DNA from: Telmatactis stephensoni
Taxonomy: Eukaryota; Cnidaria; Anthozoa; Actiniaria; Isophelliidae
Assembly (NCBI GenBank): GCA_029948255.1
Contig: JALIZF010001721.1
Span: 186,001-250,000 of the forward strand
DNA: 64,000 nucleotides
Direction of reading: 5' to 3'
Shown here: positions 10,992 to 22,100 of the stretch, in pieces
Layout of the letters: each line of letters begins with the position of its first letter
How positions within the stretch are numbered: the stretch's first letter is position 1
Made by a program: the position numbers and the translations under genes
The notes under the pieces: model-generated
Databases searched by the model: none
Told to the model about the DNA's origin: nothing
Seen by the model: only the letters and a program-made list of their open reading frames with translations

Positions 10992-13900
10992 GTGAGTGAG
11001 CTCAATGATAAACTCTCAAACACAACAAAATTGAAAACCGCTTACAACCATAACTTGAATGTTTGATATAGTACAGTTACATGAGTTAGCATTACGCAGA
11101 CACTGGCGCGTTGTTCGTTCTTTTGAACGTTTTAGTCGTAACCTTTTTTGGCTGGTTAAGAATGGTGAATATATTCGAGAATTGTTGACTAAAATTATCT
11201 CGCCATGTCGTGTTCCTGCATGATGTTATTTTGGGGTTAATTTTGTATTCTGAATATACACAGTCTTTGGTATCACAACACTACATCGCAATAAATCAAT
11301 GAAGACGCAAAGGTCATTGCCAAATGAAAGAAGGCTTTTTTTGCTGTCGTATGTGGTTTAATCATGTATAATTGTCCTTGGTTATTGAATTTTCGTGATA
11401 TTTTTCTATCTTGACCATCTGGTTAACAATTAATGCACTTGTTGAAACAATTTGAAACACCAAATCAGCAACTTGATGAAAACACACAGCTTCTATGGTG
11501 GTATTTTGAGATAATGGACAGGTACAGAATTCATGTGGACTTATTGTGTGCACTAGCCAATTCTAATAGTGAAGTGCTGCGAAGTTAAGTACAAACATTA
11601 ATAGGGCCCAACATAAATAGCACTAAATTGTATACAAAACTTTATATATCGATCTTATTTAAAATGACATCTTTTATCAACCACGAGATACCTCCATATA
11701 TCGACCACATGAAAGAGAACCTCAATATCTCGAACTATCAAAAGACACAAACAATTATATTAGTATAGCGGGGTTCGAATTAACACTGAAAGCTCGAGAT
11801 AGTGGAAAACCGTGTATGCCTAACTGTCTAAAGAAAACGCTAATCTACTTTCGAGTAACCGGTCTCTGCACGACGGCCATCACTTTAGCCGCTCAGAGTC
11901 TTGCGGAAACGTCATGTATAGATCCCGCGTATTGATGGTTATCAAATGTTATTGTTCCAACTATAAAAGGAAATGATCACAATAAGAAATCAAGCATGCA
12001 GTTTTCGGTAAAACAGGAACAAGCCCATCCCATAGTCCGTTTCCTTGACGGAAATATGTCCATTTGTTTGGCACATCTTGTGTGTCACGTGTATGTGATC
12101 ATTGTTTGATTTAAGTCTTCGGTAATAAGTTATAATCCAATGGCAAAAGATGATATTATTAGAGACACAATATCTACGCAGCATGGTGCAGTATAGTTTT
12201 CCATTGTTAGTTACGCTAGCATGCTGCGTATAGTAGATCAAACAGTTCAGAAGAATATTGTTCTCTCACGATGGTTTCACAGCACTTTTTTATTAACGAC
12301 AGTGTACTAAATCATTGTGAACACAAAGCAAGGTAAAACGACTTTCTTTTCATATATATTTTGTATCTTATGTCCATGATAACGCTCAGTGCCTGCAAGT
12401 GACGTATTTCGTTGGTCGGAAAATGGTTCTCGTGCGGTTCAGCTATTCATCTTCGTCCCAGACCAACGCATACGGAAGTTTTCCGTTAAATCTCAAATTG
12501 AAACGGCGTATTATGCAGGCAAACGTGATCGTCTTGGGATTTCAAATAACATGAAGTTAACTGTCTGACTTTGACTTCTTAAAATTGTATGAGGGCTATA
12601 CTTCATGACATAACACATTTTGCATTCTGTACCATAATATACTATCACCTTTCTGGTTTCGCATATGATGAATACAACGGTATCTGTGAGAATCAATCTA
12701 ATAAATGATTGTATTATTCAGTAAATTATTGTATAATACACTCATACTATGCACTATATTTAAAATGTTTTTATAGACATCAAGGCACTGACACGGTCAC
12801 GGCGTTTCACGCTCATACGAAATCTCATTAATCTATATATATATATATATATAACCAGAAAATTGTAGTATTTCATCCGTTTCGCAAAAGAGTGCTCAAT
12901 GATGAACATCGCCATCAGAGCAATATTGTAGTGAAATACACCATGAATATTGAATAATTTGTCCTCCTTTCTTCAATTTATATATATATATATATATATA
13001 TTGTATGAGCACGTAAACAGAACCGAGTTTATATAGCTAGCTATCACTAAAACCAATACTATTTCGATCTGAGCTGTGCTCCGTGTTGAGACATGGGTTG
13101 TATGGAGGGAGCATAGTGAGCCACTTACAGGCCTTCAACCCGACCACGTTGAGATGCATCCTGGCTGTAATTTGCTTGTAGATGAATAACCTTCCAAATT
13201 TATTTATGTACTTTATATACTTTATCATCACCAGAAGTTGATTTCTGTCATCAGCATTTATTAATTGTCAATTAATGATAATTAAAAATAATGATGTTAT
13301 TGTAGGAAGTGTTAGTGACACAGTGATTTACGTTTGAAATTAAAAATTCTATCGTTGATTTCAGTGTTTCTTTTCTTTTTTCTTTTTCTTTTGGCCCCAG
13401 TTGTTTTGACGTTGGTGTTGTTACTGTTGTTGATATTGACGATGATGATGTTGATGATGATGCGTTGTTTTCTTCGTTACAGTGTTGCTGTTATTCACCA
13501 TCATTGTTCTCAGCTTTGCCTTACAATGTCCAAGTTTGCAGAATGACATAACCATTTTAATTCAGTCCCATTTATTTTTCAGATTTGCTATGGACGCTGA
13601 CGATTTACATTGATGTTAACGGGTTTAGCCTTAGCGTCAATGATGGCTGATTCAACCGGGTATGCAACATATTACTAGCTAACAATAAACTTAGCCAAGA
13701 ACTGTTTATTTCTCTCTCTTTCGTAGAAATGAAATCAAGAAAGAAAAAATAAAGAATGAAAGGAGGAAAAAATGGATGAAAAGGAGAGAAACAAACAGAA
13801 CTAAAAATGCATGCTCTTCTCTTCCATTTTTCATTTCTAAATCTTAGTTTGATTTTTCTCACTCTCTCTTCCTTTCTCTATCTGGCGATCAATGAAATGA

Positions 13901-14253
13901 CGGCGATGATTCTAAACGCACTACGTTGATTGCCTTATCAGCATCTAGCCCTACTCTTATCAACTTCCACATTTTATGTTTACTAAATTCAACTATAATT
14001 GTTACAACCATTTGTTATCAAAAGTACAAGCTGTTCATAAATTTCCGTAGATGCCTGCAATCAAATAATCATCAAAATACATTTTGGAATTTTTCTCCAC
14101 TATTTTATCAGCTTTATCATTCTTCCAATGGTCGAAATTATAATGCAATCGAATCCTAATAATTACAATAACAACAAAACGGCTTGTAAACTGTACAAAA
14201 AGTAACAGTAGTCTATTTCCGTTTTAAGTAGCGTCTTCTGTCTATTTTCAAAG
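10992..14253. other. Non-coding stretch with AT repeats
   Basis: No convincing exon. Contains (AT)n at about 12833-12853 and (TA)n at about 12979-13001, a piece of the GTATGAGTG/CGGTCACGG repeat family near 12778-12825 (GACACGGTCACGGCGTTTCA), and purine-rich low complexity at 13720-13800. The open frame at 13334-13546 is low-complexity, hydrophobic and likely spurious. Confidence 0.6.
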
Positions 14254-14655
14254 CCGACGTCGTTGGCTCAAGGAGTTTTAATTATAGAAGAGTTGGCGCG
14301 ACCAATATTGGTAGACTATCTTGCTCCTCCCACAATACTGAACATTGCTTGCTATCGATCTACGACAAGATTGAGTTACATTCTTGCTCAAGTTTGCTCC
14401 ATGCTCTTATGGGATCCGAGAGTTCATCTTTACAAAGACAGACTTCAAAACGACTCGTAAGAGACTAGCCTTCCGCAGACTGTAAGATTTCATTTGGTTT
14501 TAGTTCGAGAGTAATTTGTTGACCGGGTTTATGATAATAAGGTACGTGGCTCCGTTGTAGCGTAGGAAACCAGTGAAAGCTTCCACATTAAAAACACCTC
14601 GAAGCCAAGCGAAAAATAACGCGAATTTGATCACCAATACTCCAATTAAACCAAG
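14254..14655 (+). CDS. Two candidate internal exons (14254-14456 and 14566-14655), unassigned
   Basis: The first block follows TTTTCAAAG and is open for 67 codons to a GACTC|GTAAGA donor (phase 2); its peptide includes GVLIIEELARPILVDYLAPP. The second follows GTTGTAGCGTAG, has matching phase 2 in and out, and encodes a basic low-complexity peptide (KPVKASTLKTPRSQAKNNAN) up to CCAAG|GTATG. They are reported because their phases fit together and fit the downstream giant exon. I recognise no domain, and chance is a real alternative. Confidence 0.3.
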
Positions 14656-15938
14656 GTATGTTGTCTTAAGAATTTAGTCAAGTTAATTTAAAGCAAGACT
14701 TTTAAATATCGAAAATACAGTCGATTGAACCTAAGATATTTATTAACATGGCCCAAGGTAAACAACTTTATAAGAACTGCCAGAACTACAATTGATCACT
14801 GCTTAGAATCCACAATGGCAAGAGAGTTGAATCTACTGGTTATTAAAATATAATGTCTTGAAGATGCATTGTTAAATTAACACATATTTAGTACCCACTT
14901 GGCTTAATTCACGCCAGGAGACTGCTAAGAGTTTTCAAAACAACTGTATTTCTTTGAAACTCTTCTGAAATTCTTATAAAATTCTCGTTTTATTCGCAGT
15001 TTTTTCAGTGAAACTGTATCGCTTTTCTCGCTTTAAAAGTGGGAAAATAATCATTAGTTTTAAGTGATAATCTGTTAGTATTCCCTAAAGATTATTTATT
15101 ATCAAGTCTCGTGGAATCCAGACTTAACATGATCGAAACCTTAGTAAACTAACCGACCAGAACTATTTGAATTATCTCTCTAATCTACATACTAAGTTCC
15201 CGACCGAGTGTTTTAGATTCTTTATTTCAAGGCGTTGAGTTAATTGAGCTTTCAGCTAAATTCCTTCGCCGTTGTGTAACTGCACAGAGACAGGCCTTTG
15301 TGTTTGTTATTGTAATAGTTTTCAATATTTATCCAAGAGCACCCTGTAGGTACATTTATGTCGTAGTTATGTGTGTTATGGGTCATTGGTACTTATCAGT
15401 TCAATGTATGTTTTCAACTTCATTTTTTTACGATTGTTTTTCGTTTTGACCTCGTATCTGATAACACTCACAGCGAGTCACTTTTACTTTATTTTATTTA
15501 TGAAACATATCATGTCCAGACATTTGTGCTGTTATTATGCTAGATATTACGCCACGCGTAGAGTTTTAACTTGCTTTGTGATGTATGTATGTTGTTACCC
15601 TAATAGTTATTACACGTATATCAGCCAATGAACACAAGGCATTTGTATAAGTGGAATTCAATGTTTTAATCTCCAAAGTATGATAACACGAGTACTGTGG
15701 ATAATCGAGCCGGTCAACATTTTCTTTTATAGATAGAAATCAGTTGATTTGAAATCACTTGCATGAATCACGTCGGGGTTTATTTTACAGACTGCGATCA
15801 AAGTTCGTATGTCTGAGCGTTCACACTGACTACTCCTACTTCCTCCTCCCCCCTCGGGAACCCTTTTTGTGCTCCCGGACCTGCTTTCTATATGATCACG
15901 TGACTTCGTCAACTTTTAGACAACGACAACGGTTTTGG

Positions 15939-16052
15939 TATGAGTGGGAAACCTACCGCCCGGTACCGTGACCGTGTCAGTGCCGTAATGTCTATAAAAA
16001 CATTCGAAATTGCGTAGCACTCGGTGAATGCCGTTTTCCCAGTCATACGATA
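15939..16052. mobile_element. Palindromic MITE, GTATGAGTG/CGGTCACGG family, copy 1
   Basis: Ends TATGAGTGGGAAA and TTTTCCCAGTCATACGATA; interior contains CGGTACCGTGACCGTGTCAG and TAAAAACATTCGAAATT. The same words occur in the copies at 18086-18237 and 31173-31315. Confidence 0.8.
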
Positions 16053-16250
16053 TCTGCTCTATGCCGATAATCAGAGTAATTATCGGTTTGAAAATTATAG
16101 AAAATATAAATGGGTCCTCTAGTTTAGTATTTGGCTTCCTGTGCATTGCATTGTCTGTTAAAGAGAAAAGAGAGAAAGAAATAAACTGTGTGATTCATTG
16201 ATACTTTTAGTTTCCAAAAATGCGGAGCGGGGAAAAAAGATTGACTGCAA

Positions 16251-16392
16251 GGGCCCGTTCACATGAAGGCGAGTTGTCCCTGGTAGCAGGGATGGATAAC
16301 TCGATGTTTGTTTTCTTTTCCCTAACTGCGCGACACAATGACAAAAGAGTTATCCCTGCTAACAGGGACAATTGGCTTCATGTGAACGGCCC
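16251..16392. mobile_element. Palindromic element with CGTTCACATGAAG ends
   Basis: GGGCCCGTTCACATGAAG and TTGTCCCTGGTAGCAGGGAT on the left are mirrored by ATCCCTGCTAACAGGGACAA and CTTCATGTGAACGGCCC on the right. Non-coding. Confidence 0.9.
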
Positions 16393-16653
16393 TAATGCTA
16401 TAATTCAGCCAATGTGCTTCTATAGAGAGCACGGCAGTTCATTTTAGTCAGTGGAAATTCAAACAAAATGAAGATCACTTTATTGTGTACTGTTTACTTC
16501 TGTCGTTTGAATAAATGTATAAATAAATAAATCAGTTGTGAATACAACTAGTCCCTGATCTACCGGGCTTCCTGTTTCGTTTTGCTTTGTGCATGAACAT
16601 CAGACGTGTAAATCAAATGTTAAAAGTTGTCAAACTGAAAATACACGAGAAAA

Positions 16654-16713
16654 ATGAAATCAAAACAACACGGTATGGACACCATTAGTCCTCGACCAAG
16701 CGTCTACAAAGAT
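16654..16713 (+). CDS. Candidate small first exon (20 codons), unassigned
   Basis: ATG in an AAAATGA context opens MKSKQHGMDTISPRPSVYKD, which ends in phase 0 at a strong GAT|GTAAGT donor. It cannot join the giant exon at 19159 directly (that needs phase 2), so an intervening exon would be required. No homology. Confidence 0.25.
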
Positions 16714-17115
16714 GTAAGTGGCTTTTAATGAAATGTTCAACGGCACTTATTGTATCTTAGTAACAAGGTTTTTGAGTGGCTCAGCCTCAGTGAAGGAGAA
16801 AAGCACCGCTGACTTGATATGTTTTACCAATTTCTGCTTGTCGCAGTATTTTGAAATGAATGGACGTTTATTTACTTATAACTGTGTCAAGTAAGCAAAT
16901 AACACAAGCTGAATTGCCAAAGTAACAGTTTTATTCATTCTGCTTGGTAACACTGACTCAAGAAGCGAGATATATCTGAGCTACATTTGGGTGCTCCATC
17001 CTTCACTTCGACTAAGTGCCGTATATACTTCGCCGAAAAAGCAAGAATCTTTTCATAATTTACTAATGATGAATTAGAAAGTTTAGGAGACCGCAATTCG
17101 AGGCATATATTAACC

Positions 17116-17159
17116 ATGACTGCGGCAGAAAATGAAGAATTGTTTGCTTTTCTCGAAAG
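17116..17159 (+). CDS. Candidate leader exon of the giant coiled-coil gene
   Basis: ATG at 17116 opens MTAAENEELFAFLE and reaches a CGAAAG|GTTAGT donor in phase 2, exactly the phase needed by the acceptor at 19159. Joined, it gives a 3499-residue protein starting MTAAENEELFAFLES-DSSK. It is the nearest phase-compatible ATG exon and has plausible acidic N-terminal composition. Alternatives are the chain from 10926 and exon 5 of the RILPL-like gene. Confidence 0.4.
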
Positions 17160-17817
17160 GTTAGTTTTATTTTTTTGTGATAATCTACTACGCATTTAGA
17201 TCTTTAGAATTAATTTCAGACATAACCATTTTGAGTTTTTGTCTCTCGCTTTGTCTTTATTTTAGTACTGAATCCAAATCAGTATGAATCAGTATGAATT
17301 TGGTGAATATATAGTATAATCGATTGTTCTTGGAAAATTTTTGTTTTCATTTTTAACCACGATAAAATAATCATTAAAATGTTCAAATGTGTGTGGCACA
17401 ATTACTATTCTTTTCAATTTTGTTATTCCAAGTGTTCGGCTTTTAAATTATTAATATACCCTTTTTCTAAACATCCTAACCAGCGGTAACTCGAAGTGCG
17501 AAAAGAAGGCCATTAGCTAGTGATTTTAGCTAGTTCTACTTAAACGACTAGAAAGTAAGGAAAGTGTTGAGAAGGAAGGATTGTCAGATGATGATTTCAG
17601 TGTGTTAGAAGTCACCGCAGCCCAAAGGCACCATGATTCAAGTACCTGTCGATATGAGTCGACATGGATTTATTATAAATTCACAGATTAGCACTTGGCA
17701 TCAAAATATAAACAATTATGTAAATATGTTCCTTACTTTTCAGCTGCAATGATAGAGTGTAGGAAATAAACGCGCAAAACTTGGCAAAATTAAGAAGTAT
17801 TAGTTAATTTTAAGCCC

Positions 17818-18078
17818 GTGATATGATACACGATGCAATTTTTTCTCGATCGCGCTGGCAATGTAATTTTAGAGATTTTGTTGCGAGAGAGAAATTCCGA
17901 GTGTATCATGTCTCTGCAAAAACGCCTGTAACGAAAAGTGTGAACTTTTCTCTGCAACATATTGGATACTGTACGCCTCATATTGAATGTTGCAGAGTGA
18001 TGAGAGACACTGCAATTTTTCTCCACAACAAAATCTAAAATTGTGTTGCCAGCGCGAGAAAAATTGCAGCGTTTATCA
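17818..18078. mobile_element. Palindromic element with GATGCAATTTTTTCTCG arms
   Basis: GTGATATGATACACGATGCA, ATTTTTTCTCGATCGCGCTGGCAA on the left (read in two pieces) are mirrored by TTGCCAGCGCGAGAAAAATT and GCAGCGTTTATCAC on the right. It directly abuts the next element at 18086, so two different elements sit back to back. Confidence 0.85.
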
Positions 18079-18085
18079 CTGGTTT

Positions 18086-18237
18086 AGTGCAGATTTCGTA
18101 TGAGTGTGAAAAGGACCGCGCCGTGCCGTGACCGTGTCAGTGCCGTGTTTCCTATCAAAACATTCGAAAATTCTGCCGTAACACCGCGCCGCGACCGTGC
18201 TGCGGCCTTTTCACACTCATACGAAATAATCTGCACT
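18086..18237. mobile_element. Palindromic MITE, GTATGAGTG/CGGTCACGG family, copy 2
   Basis: Ends AGTGCAGATTTCGTATGAGT and ACTCATACGAAATAATCTGC-ACT; interior GTGCCGTGACCGTGTCAGTG and AAAACATTCGAAAATT. Most complete copy of this family in the window. Confidence 0.9.
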
Positions 18238-18595
18238 ATTTGTATTGATTTTCCGTCACTAAGGTCAGTAGAACTTGACGCTCGGAGACATCCGCACGCA
18301 CTCGGGTTTTTTTTTTTTTTTCGTGAATTGTAGAATATCACGAGTTGCATGCAGCTACCTAACCATATGTATCCTAAACCGTATTTAGGTCCTTATGTTT
18401 CTAAAATATTGAAATTGTCTGCCTGTATGCCATTTGCTTACAAGACTGACTGATCGATCGACTAAATGGCTGTCCTGTGTCTGTATGACTAAATAAATGA
18501 CGAAGTTGTTGGTTGATTGGTTTGGTTTTCTGTCCCAGCACTTGTTGGATCTATCTAGTGAGCTACCAGTTGTATTAGTAGTGCGAGGTCTCATT

Positions 18596-18924
18596 CCCTA
18601 GTAGCACTTTTACAGATGATTATTCCAAGTCGTCCTCAATGCTGGTATTTTAAGTCAGACCACACCATCGACAACTTCATGGCCTACTCTCCCCGAATAG
18701 TGGTGTGGGTTCTTTAACGTCCTTCCGATGCAAGTCATGAAGTGTGGGGAGACGGGGCCTACGGTTTCAGTAACGTCCCTATCCGAGAGAACGCGAAGCT
18801 CTAACCATTTGTAGATGTAATTTCAAAGGCAGCACCTTCTCCTCAATTATTTTTAAGATCCTGAGTGTTGGTCCGGTCAGGAATTCGAAGACCGGCGCTC
18901 AACCAACTGAGCCAACCGGCTGGC
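18596..18924 (-). mobile_element. tRNA-derived SINE (minus strand)
   Basis: On the minus strand the head GCCGGTTGGCTCAGTTGGTT-GAGCGCCGGTC is tRNA-like with an A-box. It is followed by TTCGAATTCCTGACCGGACC, then a body with GAGGAGAAGGTGCTGCCTTT, AATTACATCTACAAATGGTT and GACGTTAAAGAACCCACACC. This order is familiar to me from abundant SINEs of corals and other marine invertebrates. The B-box region looks shortened, so the copy is likely inactive. Confidence 0.8.
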
Positions 18925-18958
18925 TGGTACCTGCCTTTCTATCTGTCTCTTCGACGAT

Positions 18959-19112
18959 TCTGTCTGTCTGTCTGTCTGTCTGTCTGCCTATTTGTCTGTC
19001 TGTCAGTCACCCATGCAGCCGTGTTTAGTTCTGGTCACGCAACGTGCATTGCGTGACCAGAACTAAACAGGACTACATAGGGTCTGTCTGTCTGCCTGTC
19101 TTTTCTGTCTGT
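18959..19112. repeat. (TCTG)n microsatellites flanking a perfect palindrome
   Basis: TCTG/TGTC arrays at about 18959-19005 and 19082-19112 lie on either side of the palindrome at 19023-19068. They end about 45 bases before the acceptor of the giant exon. Confidence 0.9.
19023..19068. repeat. Perfect palindrome: 20-base arms, 6-base loop
   Basis: GTTTAGTTCTGGTCACGCAA is followed by CGTGCA and then the exact reverse complement TTGCGTGACCAGAACTAAAC. No mismatch in 20 pairs. It lies 90 bases upstream of the giant exon. Confidence 0.97.
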
Positions 19113-19158
19113 CTTTGTTACCTCGTCAGTATTCACGTATGTTGTTTTTGTTTTGCAG

Positions 19159-22100
19159 TGATTCCAGTAAACAAAAACTCAGAAATCGGTCCGTCAAAAT
19201 CAACAGTGATGGTACCAGTCGCGACGATAGTCTGTCACCTGCGGAACTGAAAGAAATTCTTGACCGCGTGTCTCAGGAAGAATGTGAATCTAAAGAAGTT
19301 AAGTATAGTATTGTGAGAAAACTGACCGCAGACATGACGGAACGCGGGCGCAAGATTGGAGCTCATTTGGAATCGATTCACGGTTATGTCGTCAAGGATT
19401 GCACTAACTTGGAAGAGAGTCAAGACCAGTGCCTCTCGGAGGAGCTCGCTGATGAATTAAGAAAGAGGACGACATCTGTTGATAGTGAAATTAAACAGCT
19501 TGAAAATCAAATGGGACAGTTGCAACGCACTCTGGTGAAAGGAAAAGCAAGAAGAGAGAGCGTAAAGCATAGGATGTCTGTATCGTCACCAAGTACAAAT
19601 CGAAAGGTGTCGGCTTTCTCGTCAACTAGTTCATCGTCTACTTCGGAAATGGAGGAATTTACACTGGAAGAATACAAGACGAGGATTGAACTCCTAGAAA
19701 ACGAGAAACAGGAGTGGCTTGAAGACAAGAAAGATCTTGGCGATGAGATAAAGTTCTTGAAGTACCAACTGCAGTACAGAATGGAAGTACAATCCTTACA
19801 AACTGATAACGCAGAAAAAGGCGAATCAGAGAAACTCGTAAAAGAGAATGAAAGCCTACGCGAGGAGAACTGTAAGCTGAAAGAGCGTCTGTCAACTATA
19901 AAGAAAAAGTTAGAAGAGAAAGGAAATGTGGAAAATAACTTGCTCAGCATCGCCGATGTTTCTGATGAGTCTTCCACAGGAGTTTCATCTGAAAGCGAGA
20001 TTGAAAGACTAAATGCGGAAAGAAAAATACTGCTGTCGACAATAATGAGAATGCAGAGTATAGATAAAGACGAGGAAGATTCTGTTTCGTTTGCTGACTT
20101 TGGAGTACAGGTTGATCTCAATAAACTGGAAACGATCGAAGAAGATGATACAGTTGCCACCCCACTGGTTGCAAAATTAACCAAGGAGAACAAAGCTCTA
20201 AAAAACCACATAACCGATATGCAGAAAGACCTGGATGAGTATGAAGACGAGAGAAAGGCGCTGAGTGAAGAAAACTTCAAGCTGATTGACGAGAAGAGAA
20301 GCCTTGAAGACACAATCAACAAACTCAGAACCCAAATGAATGATACACTAGATACCACGTTGGATGAGATTGAGCAACTTCATGCTTTTAACGAAGACCT
20401 TGAAGCAAAGTTTAAGCGAACTGAGTCGCATTTCAAAGAAGTATTACAAACTTTTAACGATTTGCAGAATAAAAACTGTAAAGCTTTGGAGAGAATGCTG
20501 GACGAAGCGGAAAGCAAGCTCACTATGGAAGAAGTTTTCGACTACCTTGACAATGAAGTCGGCAGGCTCATAGAGCAAAATCAAGGCAGTGCATTCCGAG
20601 GCTCTGGGCCACAGCTTATCAAGAAGTCAAAGGAGGATAAGCAATTTTCATCCAATCTTTTAAACGAGGTAAAATCTTGTAAAGAGTTATTAGAATCTCA
20701 AAGATCACACATAAGAAAGCTGCAACTTGATAAACGAGACATTGAAGAAGGCTATACCAAAATGAAACGTGAACTGCTTCTCTTAAAGTCTAGTAAGCAG
20801 CGTGCAAGAGAAAGTTCTAAGGAGCTACAGTTCTTGAGAAAAAGGAGAGCGAAATCTCTCAACGATGGTGCGCAGGGAGCCATCGAAGCCAAAGCTGTCC
20901 TAGGTGACAACGAATCTATACAGCGAGAAGTCAAACGACTCGGATCAGTCAAAACAGAACTTGAAAATACTGTACAGAAACTGAAGAAAGAAAAAGCAAC
21001 CCTCGAAGACGAGAAAGTTTGCTTATTAGGATCCCTTTATCATCAACTTGAAAGGAACGAGTCGCTGGAAATGCAAATTGAAGAACTAACAGTAGCACTT
21101 CAGCAATGGGAAGCGAAGTCTGATCTTGAGAATGATGTATTTGGGGAAAAGACTGAAGGAGATGAAAGTGCAAAAGTACAAGAAACTCAGGACCAAATTT
21201 CAAAATCTCTTGATATCGTATCAACAGAAAATGGCACTGAAGCATCAGAAGGGGATAGCGAAGAAGATAAGCAAGCTACAGAACCTTCACCAAACTTAGA
21301 TGTCGATGTGAATGGAAGGCCAGTGAGCCCTGTTGTTAGCGTTGTAAGTTCTGCAGCGGAAGAATCAATGCAAGAAATGAAACAAAAGATACACGCCTTG
21401 GGAGAGCAATTGCAAGCGGTGCAAGAGTCGGTGAGTGACCTAGAGACTGAGCGGGAGAAGATGCTTGAAGATTTGGAAGAAAGCAAGAAGAATGAAAAGG
21501 AACTTAGAAATGTTATAGTCCAACTTAACCGAGAAAATAGCATACAAGAAGATAAACTAACAAAGAGTAATGAACTTGTGGAAAATTTGCAAATCCGTCT
21601 TCGAGATGTACAGGAAGCCAAGGAGGAAGCAGTGGAATCTTTGCAAGAAGCGAACGAAGAAAAGATTGTTTCTAAGAAGCACTGCGAAGTTTTAGATAAC
21701 AGGCTGAAAGAAGTTACTATGCAAAGAGACAATTTTAAAGAGGATACTGAAAAATACAATCAATATTTGAAGGATCTTTTGAATTGTGTTGCTGAAGTTG
21801 GAAAAGTTGGTTTGACCAGCGATGAAGACACAGCGAAAGAAGAGAGTTCCACTGAAGTCAAAGATCTTAGTGACCAAAGTAAAGATGATGTCCAGAAAGA
21901 GATTCATGATGGCCTTCGTGCTATACGGACGTCTATCAGTGAAATAAAGGCAAAAGTTGATGAAAGGAACAGTGAGATCAATTCTTTGAAAGAACAGTTG
22001 GACGCCTCCAGCACAGAGAAAGATGCTTTACAGAAATCCTTGCGCGAAGCAGATGAAAAGAAGAAACAGTTGAAAGGATTCATCACCAAACTCACCGACG

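Larger units (their letters stand above)
14656..19158. other. Repeat-filled stretch upstream of the giant exon
   Basis: Holds, in order, four palindromic elements (15939-16052, 16251-16392, 17818-18078, 18086-18237), a SINE (18596-18924), TCTG microsatellites and a perfect palindrome (19023-19068). Two small candidate leader exons (16654-16713 and 17116-17159) are listed separately. Confidence 0.6.

Noticed and set aside
13334..13546. 70-codon Leu/Val-rich open frame
   Set aside because: Low-complexity T-rich DNA read as hydrophobic residues; no homology or splice context.
19115..19158. ATG at 19115 as start of the giant protein
   Set aside because: It lies in the TTTGTTTTG pyrimidine tract of a strong acceptor at 19158; the peptide before DSSK (MLPRQYSRMLFLFCS) does not fit a coiled-coil protein start. 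Not impossible if the transcript is unspliced.
19507..20358. 283-codon antisense open frame (and many similar ones to 29433)
   Set aside because: Ser/Leu/Phe-rich shadows opposite the E/K-rich coiled-coil exon; no start context, introns or homology.
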